From CAVPTL01 sp963708725 (GTDB lineage: Bacteria; Actinomycetota; Thermoleophilia; Gaiellales; JAICJC01): 64,000 bases of DNA. The notes beneath the pieces were generated by a model. It did no database searches and was not told where the DNA came from. It saw nothing but the letters and a program-made list of their open reading frames with translations. The translations under genes were made by a program, and so were the position numbers. The stretch covers positions 66,632-130,631 of the forward strand of contig CAVPTL010000002.1 of the NCBI GenBank assembly GCA_963708725.1, read 5' to 3'. Shown piece after piece: positions 1 through 9,500 of this stretch; the first letter of the stretch is position 1; the number at the start of each line of letters is the position of its first letter.

Positions 1-579
1 GACGGGGAGCAGGCACTTGCCAGCATCCGCAGTGACCCGCCGCATGTGGTTGTGCTCGACCTGATGCTGCCGCGCCTGAGCGGACTCGACGTGCTCAAGC
101 TGGTGCGGCTCGAATCCGACCTGCCGGTGATCATCCTGTCGGCGCGTGTATCGGAGGCCGAGCGAATCAACGGGCTTCAGCTGGGCGCCGACGACTACAT
201 CGTGAAGCCCTACTCCCCGCGGGAGGTGGTGGAGCGGGTACGAGCCGTTCTCCGTCGAGCCGCGACCAGCAGCGGCGCCCAGCGGGTGGTGTGCGAAGAC
301 CTCGTGGTGGACGGCGCCCGGCGGGAGGTGCTGCGGGCTGACGAGACGGTGCACACGACCCGCAAGGAGTTCGATCTGCTGTACCTGCTGGCGACCAATC
401 CCGGGCGCACCTACACCCGCACCGAGTTGCTCGAAGAGGTGTGGGGCTACGCCTGGGTCGGTCCCACAGACACGGTCACCGTTCACGTCCGCCGGCTCAG
501 GGCCAAGATCGAGGCGACTCCCTCCGAACCTCGGCACCTCGTGACGGTGTACGGCGTCGGCTATCGGTTCGAGCCGTGA
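1..579 (+). CDS. OmpR-family response regulator, 5' partial
   Basis: The reading frame is already open at base 1, so about 30-35 N-terminal residues (including the acidic pocket) lie outside the window. The receiver part shows the phospho-acceptor Asp in VVVLDLMLP, the switch Ser in LSAR and the conserved Lys in YIVKPY. A C-terminal winged-helix DNA-binding domain follows, with the typical ending VYGVGYRF. The stop codon overlaps the GTG start of the histidine kinase by four bases (GTGA), so the two are a translationally coupled two-component pair. The signal and target genes cannot be told from the sequence. Confidence 0.93.
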   Translation, partial: DGEQALASIRSDPPHVVVLDLMLPRLSGLDVLKLVRLESDLPVIILSARVSEAERINGLQLGADDYIVKPYSPREVVERVRAVLRRAATSSGAQRVVCEDLVVDGARREVLRADETVHTTRKEFDLLYLLATNPGRTYTRTELLEEVWGYAWVGPTDTVTVHVRRLRAKIEATPSEPRHLVTVYGVGYRFEP

Positions 580-1697
580 ACGAGTCGGTTCGCATCCTCG
601 CGTTGCTCGGGCCGATCACCGTCGCCACTGCGGTGACCGCCTACCTCGCCCGCCGTCTGGTCGAACGCGCCGGTATCGCCGCCACCATGATCGCTATCGC
701 GGTGGTGGCATCGCTGATCACCGTCATCGACCTCGTCGTCTTGAACCACTTCATGCTGATCAATCCCGACAACCGCACCGAGGTCGGATTGGTCACCGCA
801 TACTCACTGTCGGCGGGGGTCGCGGCGGCGCTGATCGTCGGACACTCGACAACGCGTGCGCTCACCCGGCTTGCCACCGTCGCCGGACAACTGGGCGAGG
901 ACGGCCTGGACGCCCGGGTTGGCGAACTGCACGCCAGCCCCGAGCTGCGTCAGGTTGGTACCGCCCTCGATCTCGCGGCCGACCGGATCGCCGAGCTGAT
1001 CCAGACCGAGCGTCGTACCGAGTCGGCGAGGCGCGATCTCATGACCTCGATCTCGCACGATCTGCGCACGCCGCTTGCGAATCTGCGCGCGATGGTCGAG
1101 GCGATCGATGACGGGGTGGTCGACGATCCCACGATCGTTCGCCAGTACTCCGACCAGATGCTGCGCTCGATCCGCACCCTGGTCGCGATGGTGGAGGACA
1201 TGTTCGACCTGTCCCAGGTCGACGGCGCGGCGTTTCGCACCGACACCCGTTCGATCGCGGTCGCCGATGCGGTGCGCCACGCGGTCGAACTCTCCGACCA
1301 CGACGCCCGGGCCAAGCGGATCCGAGTGTGCACCGAGCTGGCTGCTGCGGACGGCGCGCGCTGCTCCGCGAAGCTCGCGCGGGTGCTCGATTCGCTCGTG
1401 GACAACGCCGTTCGCTACACGCCCGAAGGCGGCTCGGTGACCGTAACCGCAACCGCCGTGGGCGATGCACTCGAGCTCACCGTCCAGGATTCCGGCGGCG
1501 GGTTGACGGGCGAGCAAAAGCGTCGCGCGTTCGAGCCGTTCTGGCGCGGTGATAGTGCTCGCACGACCCGCGGCTCGGGGCTGGGACTGACCCTGGCCCA
1601 GCGGATCACCCAGGCACTGGGCGGAGAGATCCAGGCGCTCAACGCGCCCACCGGCGGCTCGCTGTTTCGGGTGGTCGTCCCCACCCACAGTGAATAA
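576..1697 (+). CDS. HAMP-type sensor histidine kinase
   Basis: 373 residues starting at a GTG that overlaps the response regulator stop; the frame is open further upstream, but that part only shadows the regulator. Hydrophobic segments lie around residues 5-25, 30-55 and 68-90, followed by a HAMP-like linker, a dimerisation helix with phospho-acceptor His161 in SISHDLRTPLANL, and an ATPase domain with DNAVRYTPEGG and GSGLGLTLAQ. It is a membrane kinase partner of the preceding regulator with almost no extracytoplasmic sensor domain, so it may sense the membrane itself. The last two codons and the TAA stop lie inside a 31-bp palindromic repeat. Confidence 0.93.
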   Translation: MNESVRILALLGPITVATAVTAYLARRLVERAGIAATMIAIAVVASLITVIDLVVLNHFMLINPDNRTEVGLVTAYSLSAGVAAALIVGHSTTRALTRLATVAGQLGEDGLDARVGELHASPELRQVGTALDLAADRIAELIQTERRTESARRDLMTSISHDLRTPLANLRAMVEAIDDGVVDDPTIVRQYSDQMLRSIRTLVAMVEDMFDLSQVDGAAFRTDTRSIAVADAVRHAVELSDHDARAKRIRVCTELAAADGARCSAKLARVLDSLVDNAVRYTPEGGSVTVTATAVGDALELTVQDSGGGLTGEQKRRAFEPFWRGDSARTTRGSGLGLTLAQRITQALGGEIQALNAPTGGSLFRVVVPTHSE

Positions 1698-1720
1698 CGG
1701 TGCCAGGCACTGTTATTCAC
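1690..1720. repeat. Palindromic repeat copy 1 (core GTGCCAGGCAC)
   Basis: 31 bases with 15-base arms around one central A: the left arm GTGAATAACGGTGCC pairs with the right arm GGCACTGTTATTCAC with one mismatch. The same unit recurs at 6481, 14764 (longer arms) and 16746, with a fragment at 6522. The histidine kinase stop codon (TAA, 1695-1697) sits in the left arm. It could act as a transcription terminator or be a REP-like element; there is no T tract. Confidence 0.85.
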
Positions 1721-1823
1721 CCAAGTAGCGGGTTTCTCACCGTTTTCTCACCCCCGCTCCCTCCCGGTGGTGCTAGCTTGCGGCGCGCTGGGGGTAAACG
1801 ACGCGATTGGCGAAGGGGTGGAG

Positions 1824-2312
1824 ATGAGGCGACCGCAGCTTGGCTTGAATTCTGCCTACGTGCTCCCGTGCGTGCTGGCGGTGTTGGTCATCAGCGCGCT
1901 GGGATTCACGGCCGGCCAGCTCGTCGGCTCTGACCCAAACTCCACCGCGTCGGCCACAAGCGTCAGCACCTACACCTACGAATCGACGGTCAAGGGCAAG
2001 GTCATCCACCTCAAGGGCAAGGTGACCAAGATCAAAATCCCGGCGCGAACCAAGGTCGTGCACGGCAGGACGATCACGATCCCGGCGAGTACCAGCGTCG
2101 TCACGAGCCCGGGCCAGATCATCCACACCACCCGTACGGTGCGCACACCGGGCGGCGTCACGACGGTCTTTCGCACCACGACCAACACCACCACGGCGGT
2201 TTCCACTGCCTTTGTGACAACGACGGCGATCTCGACGGTGACGACCGTTCAGACCGCGGCCGGCCCGACGACAACCGTCGTCACGACGGTGACCTCGCCG
2301 CCGACGACCTAG
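1824..2312 (+). CDS. Thr-rich membrane-anchored or secreted protein
   Basis: 162 residues. The ATG at 1824 has a purine-rich ribosome site (AAGGGGTGGAG) directly before it. Residues about 10-32 form one hydrophobic segment (YVLPCVLAVLVISALGF), a signal anchor or signal peptide. The rest is low-complexity, rich in Thr, Val and Lys, ending in a Thr/Val tail (TTVVTTVTSPPTT). No catalytic domain is visible. It follows the two-component pair in the same direction after a palindromic repeat and may be a surface protein controlled by it, which is inference. A similar small Thr-rich anchored protein lies beside the second two-component pair at 38973. Confidence 0.75.
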   Translation: MRRPQLGLNSAYVLPCVLAVLVISALGFTAGQLVGSDPNSTASATSVSTYTYESTVKGKVIHLKGKVTKIKIPARTKVVHGRTITIPASTSVVTSPGQIIHTTRTVRTPGGVTTVFRTTTNTTTAVSTAFVTTTAISTVTTVQTAAGPTTTVVTTVTSPPTT

Positions 2313-2569
2313 GCGGTGATGTCCGCGGCGACCAGCATCCGCCGCAGATCGCCCACCATCTGTGTGTCAACGTCCTTGCCCCGCGGACGGTGAAGCATGG
2401 TGGTCTCGTCGCCGATCGTCACCTTGACCTTGCCGTTGTGCTCCTCGGTCACTTCGCCGACGGTCTCCAAGAGCGACAGGACCTGGCGCCACTCGACGTT
2501 TCCGCTGGTCGGATGCCCGAGGATCTTCTCGAGCGTGTCGCGGTGGTGGTTGTTCAGGTTGGTTGCCAT
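2309..2569 (-). CDS. Small HicA-like domain protein
   Basis: 86 residues, starting MATNLNNHHRDTLEKIL. The body (EWRQVLSLLETVGEV, KVKVTIGDET, RGKDVDTQMVGDLRRML) resembles a family of small actinobacterial proteins often labelled HicA-like, whose double-stranded-RNA-binding-like fold is shared with HicA toxins. No HicB-type antitoxin lies beside it, so a toxin role is not supported here. Its stop overlaps the end of the converging Thr-rich gene by four bases. Confidence 0.7.
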   Translation of the reverse strand: MATNLNNHHRDTLEKILGHPTSGNVEWRQVLSLLETVGEVTEEHNGKVKVTIGDETTMLHRPRGKDVDTQMVGDLRRMLVAADITA

Positions 2570-2580
2570 CAGCGCGCAGT

Positions 2581-3519
2581 CTAATCACTTGCGATCGGGC
2601 GGCGGTAGCCGAACATCTCCGCCATCAGGTCGGTGATGCGGTCGAATCCAGCCCCCGCGGCATCGACCTCCCCGGCGATCCGAAGGAAGCCGTGCACCAG
2701 ACCATCGCACCGGCAGCTCGCGACGGGGACCCCCGCGGCCCGCAAACGGTGCGCATATTCCTCTCCTTCGTCACGCAGAATGTCGCACTCGGCGGTCACG
2801 ACGACCGCGGGTGCGAGGCCGTGCAGGTCGGCTGTGCGAAGCGGCGCAGCGTCGAGGCTGTCGCCGTCCGCCCGGCCGAGATAGGTGCTCCAGTAAAACC
2901 CCATTGCTGCCGCGGTGAGCCCGTAGCCGCGGTCGAACGTGCGGTAGCTCTCACGGTTCGCCGGCGGGTCGAGCACGGGATAGATCAATGCTTGGCCCGC
3001 GAGTTCGAGGCCGGCGTCGCGAGCCCGCCGGGCCACGGCCGCCGCGAGCGCCCCGCCGGCGCTGTCGCCCCCCACAACCACGCCGTCTCCGGCGCCGAAC
3101 CGATCCGCCTCATCCACGACTGTGCGCGCGGCGAGCCATGCGTCGTCCAACGCTGCCGGAAAGCGGTGCTCGGGTGCAAGCCTGTAGTCGACCGAGACCA
3201 CCGTCGCTGCGAGGCGTGCGGCGAACGCCCGCCAGATCACGTCCCAGGTTGAAACGCTTCCGCTGACCCACCCACCCCCGTGAAAGGCGACGAATGCCGG
3301 GCCGGCGGGGTCTCTGGGCGTGTACACCCGCACCGGCACCTCGTTGTCGTCGCCGACGATCATCTCGTCGCGGGAACTCACCTCGCCCACGACCGTCGGG
3401 CCGTGAGCGGCGAGCCGCTGCTGTCGGTCGCGGGCCGCGAGCACGACGTCATCCGGCGGGGGATCCTCCGTCCCGAAAAACTGCGGCAGCGCGTCGCGCA
3501 CCTGTGGATCAAGACTCAT
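2581..3519 (-). CDS. Alpha/beta hydrolase, HSL/acetyl-esterase family
   Basis: 312 residues from the ATG at 3519 (MSLDPQVRDAL); the frame is open to a GTG at 3579, but that extension has no family character. The oxyanion-hole motif FHGGGWVSGS and the nucleophile elbow GGDSAGG are intact, with an Asp in AECDILRDEGEEYA and a His in DGLVHGF completing the triad. This is the layout of hormone-sensitive-lipase-type carboxylesterases, which hydrolyse short acyl esters in the cytoplasm. There is no signal peptide. The substrate is unknown. Confidence 0.88.
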   Translation of the reverse strand: MSLDPQVRDALPQFFGTEDPPPDDVVLAARDRQQRLAAHGPTVVGEVSSRDEMIVGDDNEVPVRVYTPRDPAGPAFVAFHGGGWVSGSVSTWDVIWRAFAARLAATVVSVDYRLAPEHRFPAALDDAWLAARTVVDEADRFGAGDGVVVGGDSAGGALAAAVARRARDAGLELAGQALIYPVLDPPANRESYRTFDRGYGLTAAAMGFYWSTYLGRADGDSLDAAPLRTADLHGLAPAVVVTAECDILRDEGEEYAHRLRAAGVPVASCRCDGLVHGFLRIAGEVDAAGAGFDRITDLMAEMFGYRRPIASD

Positions 3520-3614
3520 CGCTGTCGCGAACCATAAGCGCACGGCACCGATGAGTTTCCCGGCGCTCCACGGTCTCACCTACATCCGTATGTCAACCAC
3601 CCAGGAGGAACCGC

Positions 3615-4001
3615 ATGTCCAGTGACCTGCACATCACCGAGATTGGCCGCGTGGCAATTCCCGCTCCCGATCAGGACAGTGCTCTGACGTTCTATGTGGA
3701 CACGCTCGGGTTCGAGCTTCGATCCGACGAGACGTTCGCCGACGGGCAGATGCGCTGGATCGAAGTCGCGCTGGCCGGGTCGAAGACCGCGATCGCGCTT
3801 GCGCCGCCGATGGAGGGTGGCCCCACCGCCGTCGAGACCGGGATTATCATCTCGAGCCGCGACATCGAGGCCGACCACGCGGCGCTGGCCGCCGCCGGTG
3901 TTGACGTCGACGATGAGATCGCGCGCTGGGGCGATCCCGTCCCTCCCATGTTCCGGCTTCGCGATCCTGGCGGCAATACGCTCACGATCGTGCAGTCGTG
4001 A
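3615..4001 (+). CDS. VOC (glyoxalase/bleomycin-resistance) family protein
   Basis: 128 residues. The ATG at 3615 follows a strong ribosome site (AGGAGGAACCGC). The protein has two beta-alpha-beta-beta-beta halves: ITEIGRVAIPAPDQDSALTFYVDTLGFEL is the first and GIIISSRDIEADHAALAAAGV the second, closing with MFRLRDPGGNTLTIVQ. A Glu in the N-terminal half and the RDPGGN region are typical metal-site positions of the family. VOC proteins range from isomerases to antibiotic-binding proteins, so the substrate is open. Confidence 0.87.
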   Translation: MSSDLHITEIGRVAIPAPDQDSALTFYVDTLGFELRSDETFADGQMRWIEVALAGSKTAIALAPPMEGGPTAVETGIIISSRDIEADHAALAAAGVDVDDEIARWGDPVPPMFRLRDPGGNTLTIVQS

Positions 4002-4126
4002 CGCCTGCCTCTTAGCCATCTGCTCACCCGGGTGAACCTCGGATTCGGCTAGCGTGGCTGGGGTCGACCGTGGCACACTCGGTCGATCGCAAGTTGCGTA
4101 CGAACCAAACCGAGTGGGGTGAGTTG

Positions 4127-6484
4127 ATGAGCGCAGGGTTTCAGGGCAAGGTCAACGTCGATATCCGTGATTCTGAGCCGGATTGGGCACCGTTTGAGCC
4201 GGCCAAGGCGCCCGACGGCGCTCCCAGCGTTGTGTATGTGGTGTTGGATGACGTCGGATTCTCGGCGATGAGCTGCTACGGCGGCCCGATTGCAACGCCC
4301 AACATCGATCGAATCGCGGCCGACGGTGTGCGCTACACCCAGTGGCATACGACCGCGCTCTGCTCACCCACCCGCTCGTGTCTTCTGACGGGGCGAAACC
4401 ACACCCGCAACAGCATGGCGTGCATCACCGAGGCGGCGATCGGCTTTCCCAACGCCAGCGGCACGATCCCGCCCGAGAACGGCACCCTTCCCGAGATTTT
4501 GAGCGAGCGGGGCTGGAACACGTACATGGTTGGCAAGTGGCATCTCTGTCCTGAGGATGAGATGAACCTCGCATCCACGCGGCGAAACTGGCCGAGCGGC
4601 CGCGGGTTCGAGCGCTGGTATGGCTTCCTCGGCGCCGAGACCAGCCAGTGGTATCCCGATCTCGTCTACGACAACCACACCGTCGATCAGCCGAGCCAGC
4701 CCGAGGACGGGTACCACCTGACCGAGGATCTGACCGACAAGGCCATCGAGTTCATCCGCGACTCGAAGGCGATCGCTCCCGAGAAGCCGTTCTTCCTGTA
4801 CTACGCGCCGGGTGCCTGTCACGCACCACACCATGCGCCCAAGGAGTGGATCGAGAAGTTCAAGGGCCAGTTCGACCAGGGCTATGAGGCGATTCGTGAG
4901 GAGACGCTGGCCCGGCAAAAGCAGATGGGCATCGTGCCGGCCAACACCGAGCTGCCCGAGGTCAATCCGATCGGAACGCCCGACGCTCGCACCGGCCCCG
5001 GCGGCAAGCCGTTCCCGGCGCTTGATTTCACGCGTCCCTGGGACTCGCTGAGCGCCGAGGAGAAGCATCTGTTCTCACGCATGGCCGAGGTGTACGCCGG
5101 CATGCTGGGCCACGTCGATGCGCACATCGGCCGGCTGCTCGACTTTCTCGAGCAGGCGGGATGGCGTGACAACACGCTGGTGATCCTCGTGTCCGACAAC
5201 GGCGCATCGGGCGAGGGCGGACCGAACGGTTCGGTCAACGAGATGAAGTTCGCAAACGGCATGCCCGACGAGATCGAGCACAACCTGCCGTTCGTCGACG
5301 AGCTCGGCAGCACCACCACCTATAACCACTACCCGACCGGCTGGGCGATGGCCTTCAACACGCCGTTCAAGATGTGGAAGCGCTACGAGTTCAACGGGGG
5401 TACGAGCGATGCCTGCATCGTTTCCTGGCCCGAAGGCATCAAGGCGCGGGGAGAGCTGCGTGACCAGTACCACCACGCCATCGACCTCGTCCCGACGATC
5501 CTGGATGTGCTGGACGTGGTACCGCCGGACACGATCAAGGGCCACACTCAGTCCCCCATCGACGGGGTCAGCATGCGAGCGACGTTCGACGAGGCCGACG
5601 CCAAGGGCGGCAGGTCGACGCAGTTCTATTCGATGCTGGGCTCGCGGGCGATCTGGCATGACGGCTGGAAGGCGGTCACCACCCACCCGACGCTGAGCGG
5701 GTGGAGCCACTTCGGCACCGACGAGTGGGAGCTCTACCACACCGAGGTCGATCGTTCCGAGCTGCACAACCTGGCTGCCGATGAGCCCGAGAAGCTGCTC
5801 GACATGGTCAATCTGTGGTACGCCGAGGCGGGAGCCAACCAGGCATTTCCGCTCGACGACCGAACCGCGCTGGAGATCATTCTCACGCCCCGGCCGGTGC
5901 TCTCACCCGCGCGCGATCGGTACGTGTATTTCGCCGATGCCGCCGAGGTGCCCGAGTCGCAGGCGGTGAACGTGCGAAACCGGTCGTTCACGATCGGTGC
6001 TCAGGTCGACATTCCCGAGTCGGGAGCCGCGGGTGTGCTGTTTGCCCACGGCTCGCGGTTTGGCGGCCACTCGCTCTACATCAAGGACAACCGCCTCACC
6101 TACGTCTACAACTTCGTCGGTACCCACGAGTTCAAAGTGGTCGGCGATCGTGACGTTCCGACCGGGAAGGATCTGATCCTGTCGGCGTCATTTGACAAGC
6201 AGGGGGAGGATCCCCCCGGCGTCGCAGCCGGGGTGCTGAGCATCTACCACGGTGAGACCAAGGTCGGCGAGATGCCGCTCAAGACCCAACCGGGCAAGTT
6301 CATGCTCGCCGGCGAGGGGCTGTGCATCGGCCGAGACAGCGGCGCTGCCGTCACCGACGACTACCCGGGTGAGCATCCGTACGAGTTCACCGGTGGCAGC
6401 ATCACACGCGTGGCCGTGGATGTCAGCGGCCAGCCCTACGTCGATCTCGAGCGCGAAGCCGCCGGAATGCTGACCCGCGAGTGA
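4127..6484 (+). CDS. Arylsulfatase, FGly-type
   Basis: 785 residues from the ATG at 4127, preceded by GGGGTGAG. The sulfatase signature CSPTRSCLLTGRN starts at Cys79, the residue that must be oxidised to formylglycine (C-x-P-x-R). Metal-binding DD in VVLDDVGFSAM, the WHLCP motif and LVSDNGASGEGG are present. About 200 C-terminal residues form an extra beta-rich domain (IDGVSM... to FAHGSRFGGHSLYI) that looks like a jelly roll. No signal peptide is visible, so the enzyme should be cytoplasmic. No formylglycine-generating enzyme is in the window. The TGA stop lies in the first bases of a palindromic repeat. Confidence 0.92.
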   Translation: MSAGFQGKVNVDIRDSEPDWAPFEPAKAPDGAPSVVYVVLDDVGFSAMSCYGGPIATPNIDRIAADGVRYTQWHTTALCSPTRSCLLTGRNHTRNSMACITEAAIGFPNASGTIPPENGTLPEILSERGWNTYMVGKWHLCPEDEMNLASTRRNWPSGRGFERWYGFLGAETSQWYPDLVYDNHTVDQPSQPEDGYHLTEDLTDKAIEFIRDSKAIAPEKPFFLYYAPGACHAPHHAPKEWIEKFKGQFDQGYEAIREETLARQKQMGIVPANTELPEVNPIGTPDARTGPGGKPFPALDFTRPWDSLSAEEKHLFSRMAEVYAGMLGHVDAHIGRLLDFLEQAGWRDNTLVILVSDNGASGEGGPNGSVNEMKFANGMPDEIEHNLPFVDELGSTTTYNHYPTGWAMAFNTPFKMWKRYEFNGGTSDACIVSWPEGIKARGELRDQYHHAIDLVPTILDVLDVVPPDTIKGHTQSPIDGVSMRATFDEADAKGGRSTQFYSMLGSRAIWHDGWKAVTTHPTLSGWSHFGTDEWELYHTEVDRSELHNLAADEPEKLLDMVNLWYAEAGANQAFPLDDRTALEIILTPRPVLSPARDRYVYFADAAEVPESQAVNVRNRSFTIGAQVDIPESGAAGVLFAHGSRFGGHSLYIKDNRLTYVYNFVGTHEFKVVGDRDVPTGKDLILSASFDKQGEDPPGVAAGVLSIYHGETKVGEMPLKTQPGKFMLAGEGLCIGRDSGAAVTDDYPGEHPYEFTGGSITRVAVDVSGQPYVDLEREAAGMLTRE

Positions 6485-6511
6485 ATACCAGTGCCAGGCA
6501 CCGTTATTCAC
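6481..6511. repeat. Palindromic repeat copy 2
   Basis: 31 bases: left arm GTGAATACCAGTGCC, central A, right arm GGCACCGTTATTCAC; the arms pair with two mismatches. It begins one base before the sulfatase TGA, so the stop codon is part of the element. It lies between two converging genes, where a symmetrical hairpin could end transcription from both sides. Confidence 0.85.
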
Positions 6512-6521
6512 CGCTGGTGCG

Positions 6522-6536
6522 TAACGGTGCCTGGCA
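6522..6536. repeat. Fragment of the palindromic repeat
   Basis: The 15 bases TAACGGTGCCTGGCA match the middle of the repeat unit, 10 bases after copy 2 and 3 bases before the stop codon of the converging cyclase fusion gene. The outer arms are lost. Together with copy 2 it fills almost the whole intergenic space. Confidence 0.65.
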
Positions 6537-6539
6537 GTC

Positions 6540-9500
6540 TCAGGTGACGATCAGATCGGCGAAGCTCGCCGAAGACTTGCCGAACTCCCACCAGCCGTCG
6601 ATGCCGTCGCGGAGATAGGCCACGTTGCGCCCGTAGCAGAGCGGGATCAGCGCGACCTTGTTGACCACCGCGATCCGATCCACCTCGTGGAACAGCTCGA
6701 GCCGGGCGGCGCCGCTGGTCTGGTGCCGGGCGCGGTCGATGAGCTGGTCGACCTCGTCGTCGGCAAAGCCGCCCTCGTTGGTCAGTGAATCGGATTGCAG
6801 CAGCAGCCGCAGGCAGTATTCCGGGTCGGGATAGCCGGGCAGCCAGCCGCCGATGTACACCTGGCCGAGGTCTGCCGGCTTGGCCATGCTTGCGACATCC
6901 TCGGCCTTCCAGGGCACATGCCGGATCGAGACTCCGAGTTCGTCATACCAGCTTTGCGCCAGCACCTCCATCACCGGTTGCCATACATCCTGTGTGGCGA
7001 CGGTGAGAGTCGTACCCGCGAGCACGCCCGACGCTTCGAGTGCGGCCCGCGCCGCCGCTGGGTCAAACGGCAGCGCGATGTCTGCGGTGTGACCCTGAAG
7101 CGCGGGAGGGACGATGCCCCCGGTCGAGACCGGTAGGTGGGTCGGAAGCACCTGTGAGAGCCGCTCTCGGTTGACAGTCAGCGCGAGCGCGCGGCGCACA
7201 TCCTGGAGACCAGTGACCGGATCGTCGTGGCGAAACGCCACATAGGCGGTCCATGTCGCCGGCCCGGGCACCGCCACCGGGGCGTCCGGAGGCAGGTGAT
7301 CGGCGACCCGCGGGGAGTACACCAGCGGAATCAGGTCAGCGTCTCGTCGAGCAAACTCGGCCAAAGCCGCATCGATGTGGGCGCGATGGATCTCGACGGT
7401 CTCGACGTTTCCGAGGTGCCCGTGATTCACCGCTCGTCGCTTCAGCACGACCTGGTCTGCGGTGCGGCTGGCCTGGCGAAACGGGCCGCTCACCACTTGC
7501 CGGGCGGGGTCTGTCCAGGTCTCGCCGTCACGCTCGATCGCGTGTCGCGGCAGCGGTGCTGCGTCGGCGCGGTTGACGAGGTTCATGAAGTACGGCGCCG
7601 GGGCGGTCAGCCGAAACTCGACAGTGCGATCGTCGAGCGCCCGCACTCCCACCGACGCCGGATCCGAACTCTGCCGATGGTAGAACTCGCGCGCTCCTTC
7701 GAGCACGAAGTAGACCGCGACCGAGATGCCGGGCCGGTCGGGGTCGAGCATTCGCAGAATCGCAAACGAGACGTCGTGTGCCGTCAGCGGTTGTCCGTCA
7801 GACCACTCCAGCCCGGGTCGCAGGTGGAACTGGTAGGTCAGCCCGTCGTCTGAGACCGTCCACCGGTCGGCCAGGGACGGCAGAATCGTCCGCTCGGGGC
7901 CGGCCTCGACCAGCCGATCGAACAGCTGCATGCCCAGCCGGATGTCGGCCCACCAGCCGGCGCGCAGCGGATCGGGGATGCGCGGGACATAGCTGGTTGC
8001 CACCCGCAGCGTCTCGGTCGCGGTGGGGGCGGCCGCGGGCGGGGTGTACAGCTCGAAGGCGCGCTGGTACGCCGCGTTGGCCTCGGCAAAGCGCATCGAG
8101 GTGTGCAGCGCGAGCGCCAATTTGAACAGCACCTCTGCGGCGTCCTGCGTCTCTCCCCGCCGCTCGAGCAGATCGAGCAGGGCGCGGTAGTGGCCAACGG
8201 CCTCATTCAGCGCCCAGTTTCGGCTCGCGCGGTCGCCGGCCAGGGTGAGGTAGACCTCCGCTCGCTCATCGTCTTCGGCGCGCAGCCAGTGATGCGCCAG
8301 CAAGCCGTACACCTCCTCCGGAGCGTCTCTGTGATGCTCTTCGAGCCACCGCCCAGCGCGGGCATGAAGCGCGCGCCGGCGCTCGGCGATCAGTGTCCGA
8401 TAGGCGCCTTCCTGGATCAGTGCGTGCTTGAACCGGTACTCCGGGTCGGGCCAGCGGCGCTGCTCTCGGATCAGGTTGATCCGCTGGAGCTCGCGGAGCG
8501 CGCCGGGCACGTCACAGGTCTCATCGACGACCCCGGTGAGCAGCGGTAGCGCAAACTGGCGCCCGATCACGGATGCGGCCAGCAGCACATCGTGACTGTC
8601 GGCATCCAGGCGGTCGATACGGGCGAGGATCACCTGCTCGACCGTCGGCGGCAGCTCGACGGGCATTTCGCGCACCAGCTCCCAACGTCCGTCGCGGTCG
8701 ACGAGCGAGCCCGCGTCGGCCATCGAGTGCAGCAGCTCCTCGAGGTAAAACGGATTGCCCTCCCCGGCATCGACGATCCGCGCACGGATCGCGGGAGGGA
8801 AGCTCTCCATGTTCGCGAGCGCTCCCAGGAGCTGCTCGGTGGCGTCGCCCGACAACGGCTGGAGCGTGAGCTCGCGAAGCCGATGGGGGTAGTCGCGCGC
8901 GGCGGTGTCGCGCGTCCGATGCCAGCCGTGGTCGCGCTCGGGTCGCGAGGTCAGAACGATCAGAAGCGCAGAGTCTTCGACCGTCCGAAGCATTCGCTCG
9001 ATGAGCGCGAGCGAGGTCGCGTCTGCCCAGTGCAGGTCCTCCAGCAGAAGCACTGCGGGACGGTCGCGCGAGAGCGCGGAGATCACATGTTCGACCACCT
9101 CGAAGGTGCGGTATTGCAGTGCCTCGGGAGCGAGCTCGGCGACCCGCGCCTGAGCTTCGGGCTCGAGCGTCAGTCCCAACAGCGCACCGACGTAGGGGTA
9201 AAGCTGCTCGGCGCGGTCGCCGTCCAGCGTCTCGAGCGCGCGCCGAAGCGCCACCCGGACGCGCAGGTCAGGCTCGTTCAGGCCGACGCCCAGCCAGCCG
9301 CGGATCAGGTCGCGAAACGGTCCGTATGGCAGCGACTCGCCATAGCTGACGCACCGTCCCTCGAGCCACACGCAGGTGCTCTCCAGCGACGAGTCGAAAA
9401 GCTCATGGAGCTCGGCCACCAGCCGGCTCTTGCCGACGCCGGGTTCGCCCACGACGACCAGGATCCCGCCGGATCCTGAGGCGAGAGAGTCGATTGCCTG

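Noticed and set aside
804..1688. Long open frame antisense to the histidine kinase
   Set aside because: No domain or ribosome site; the plus-strand kinase has all motifs.
2309..2569. HicAB toxin-antitoxin system
   Set aside because: Only a HicA-like protein is present; no HicB-type partner on either side.
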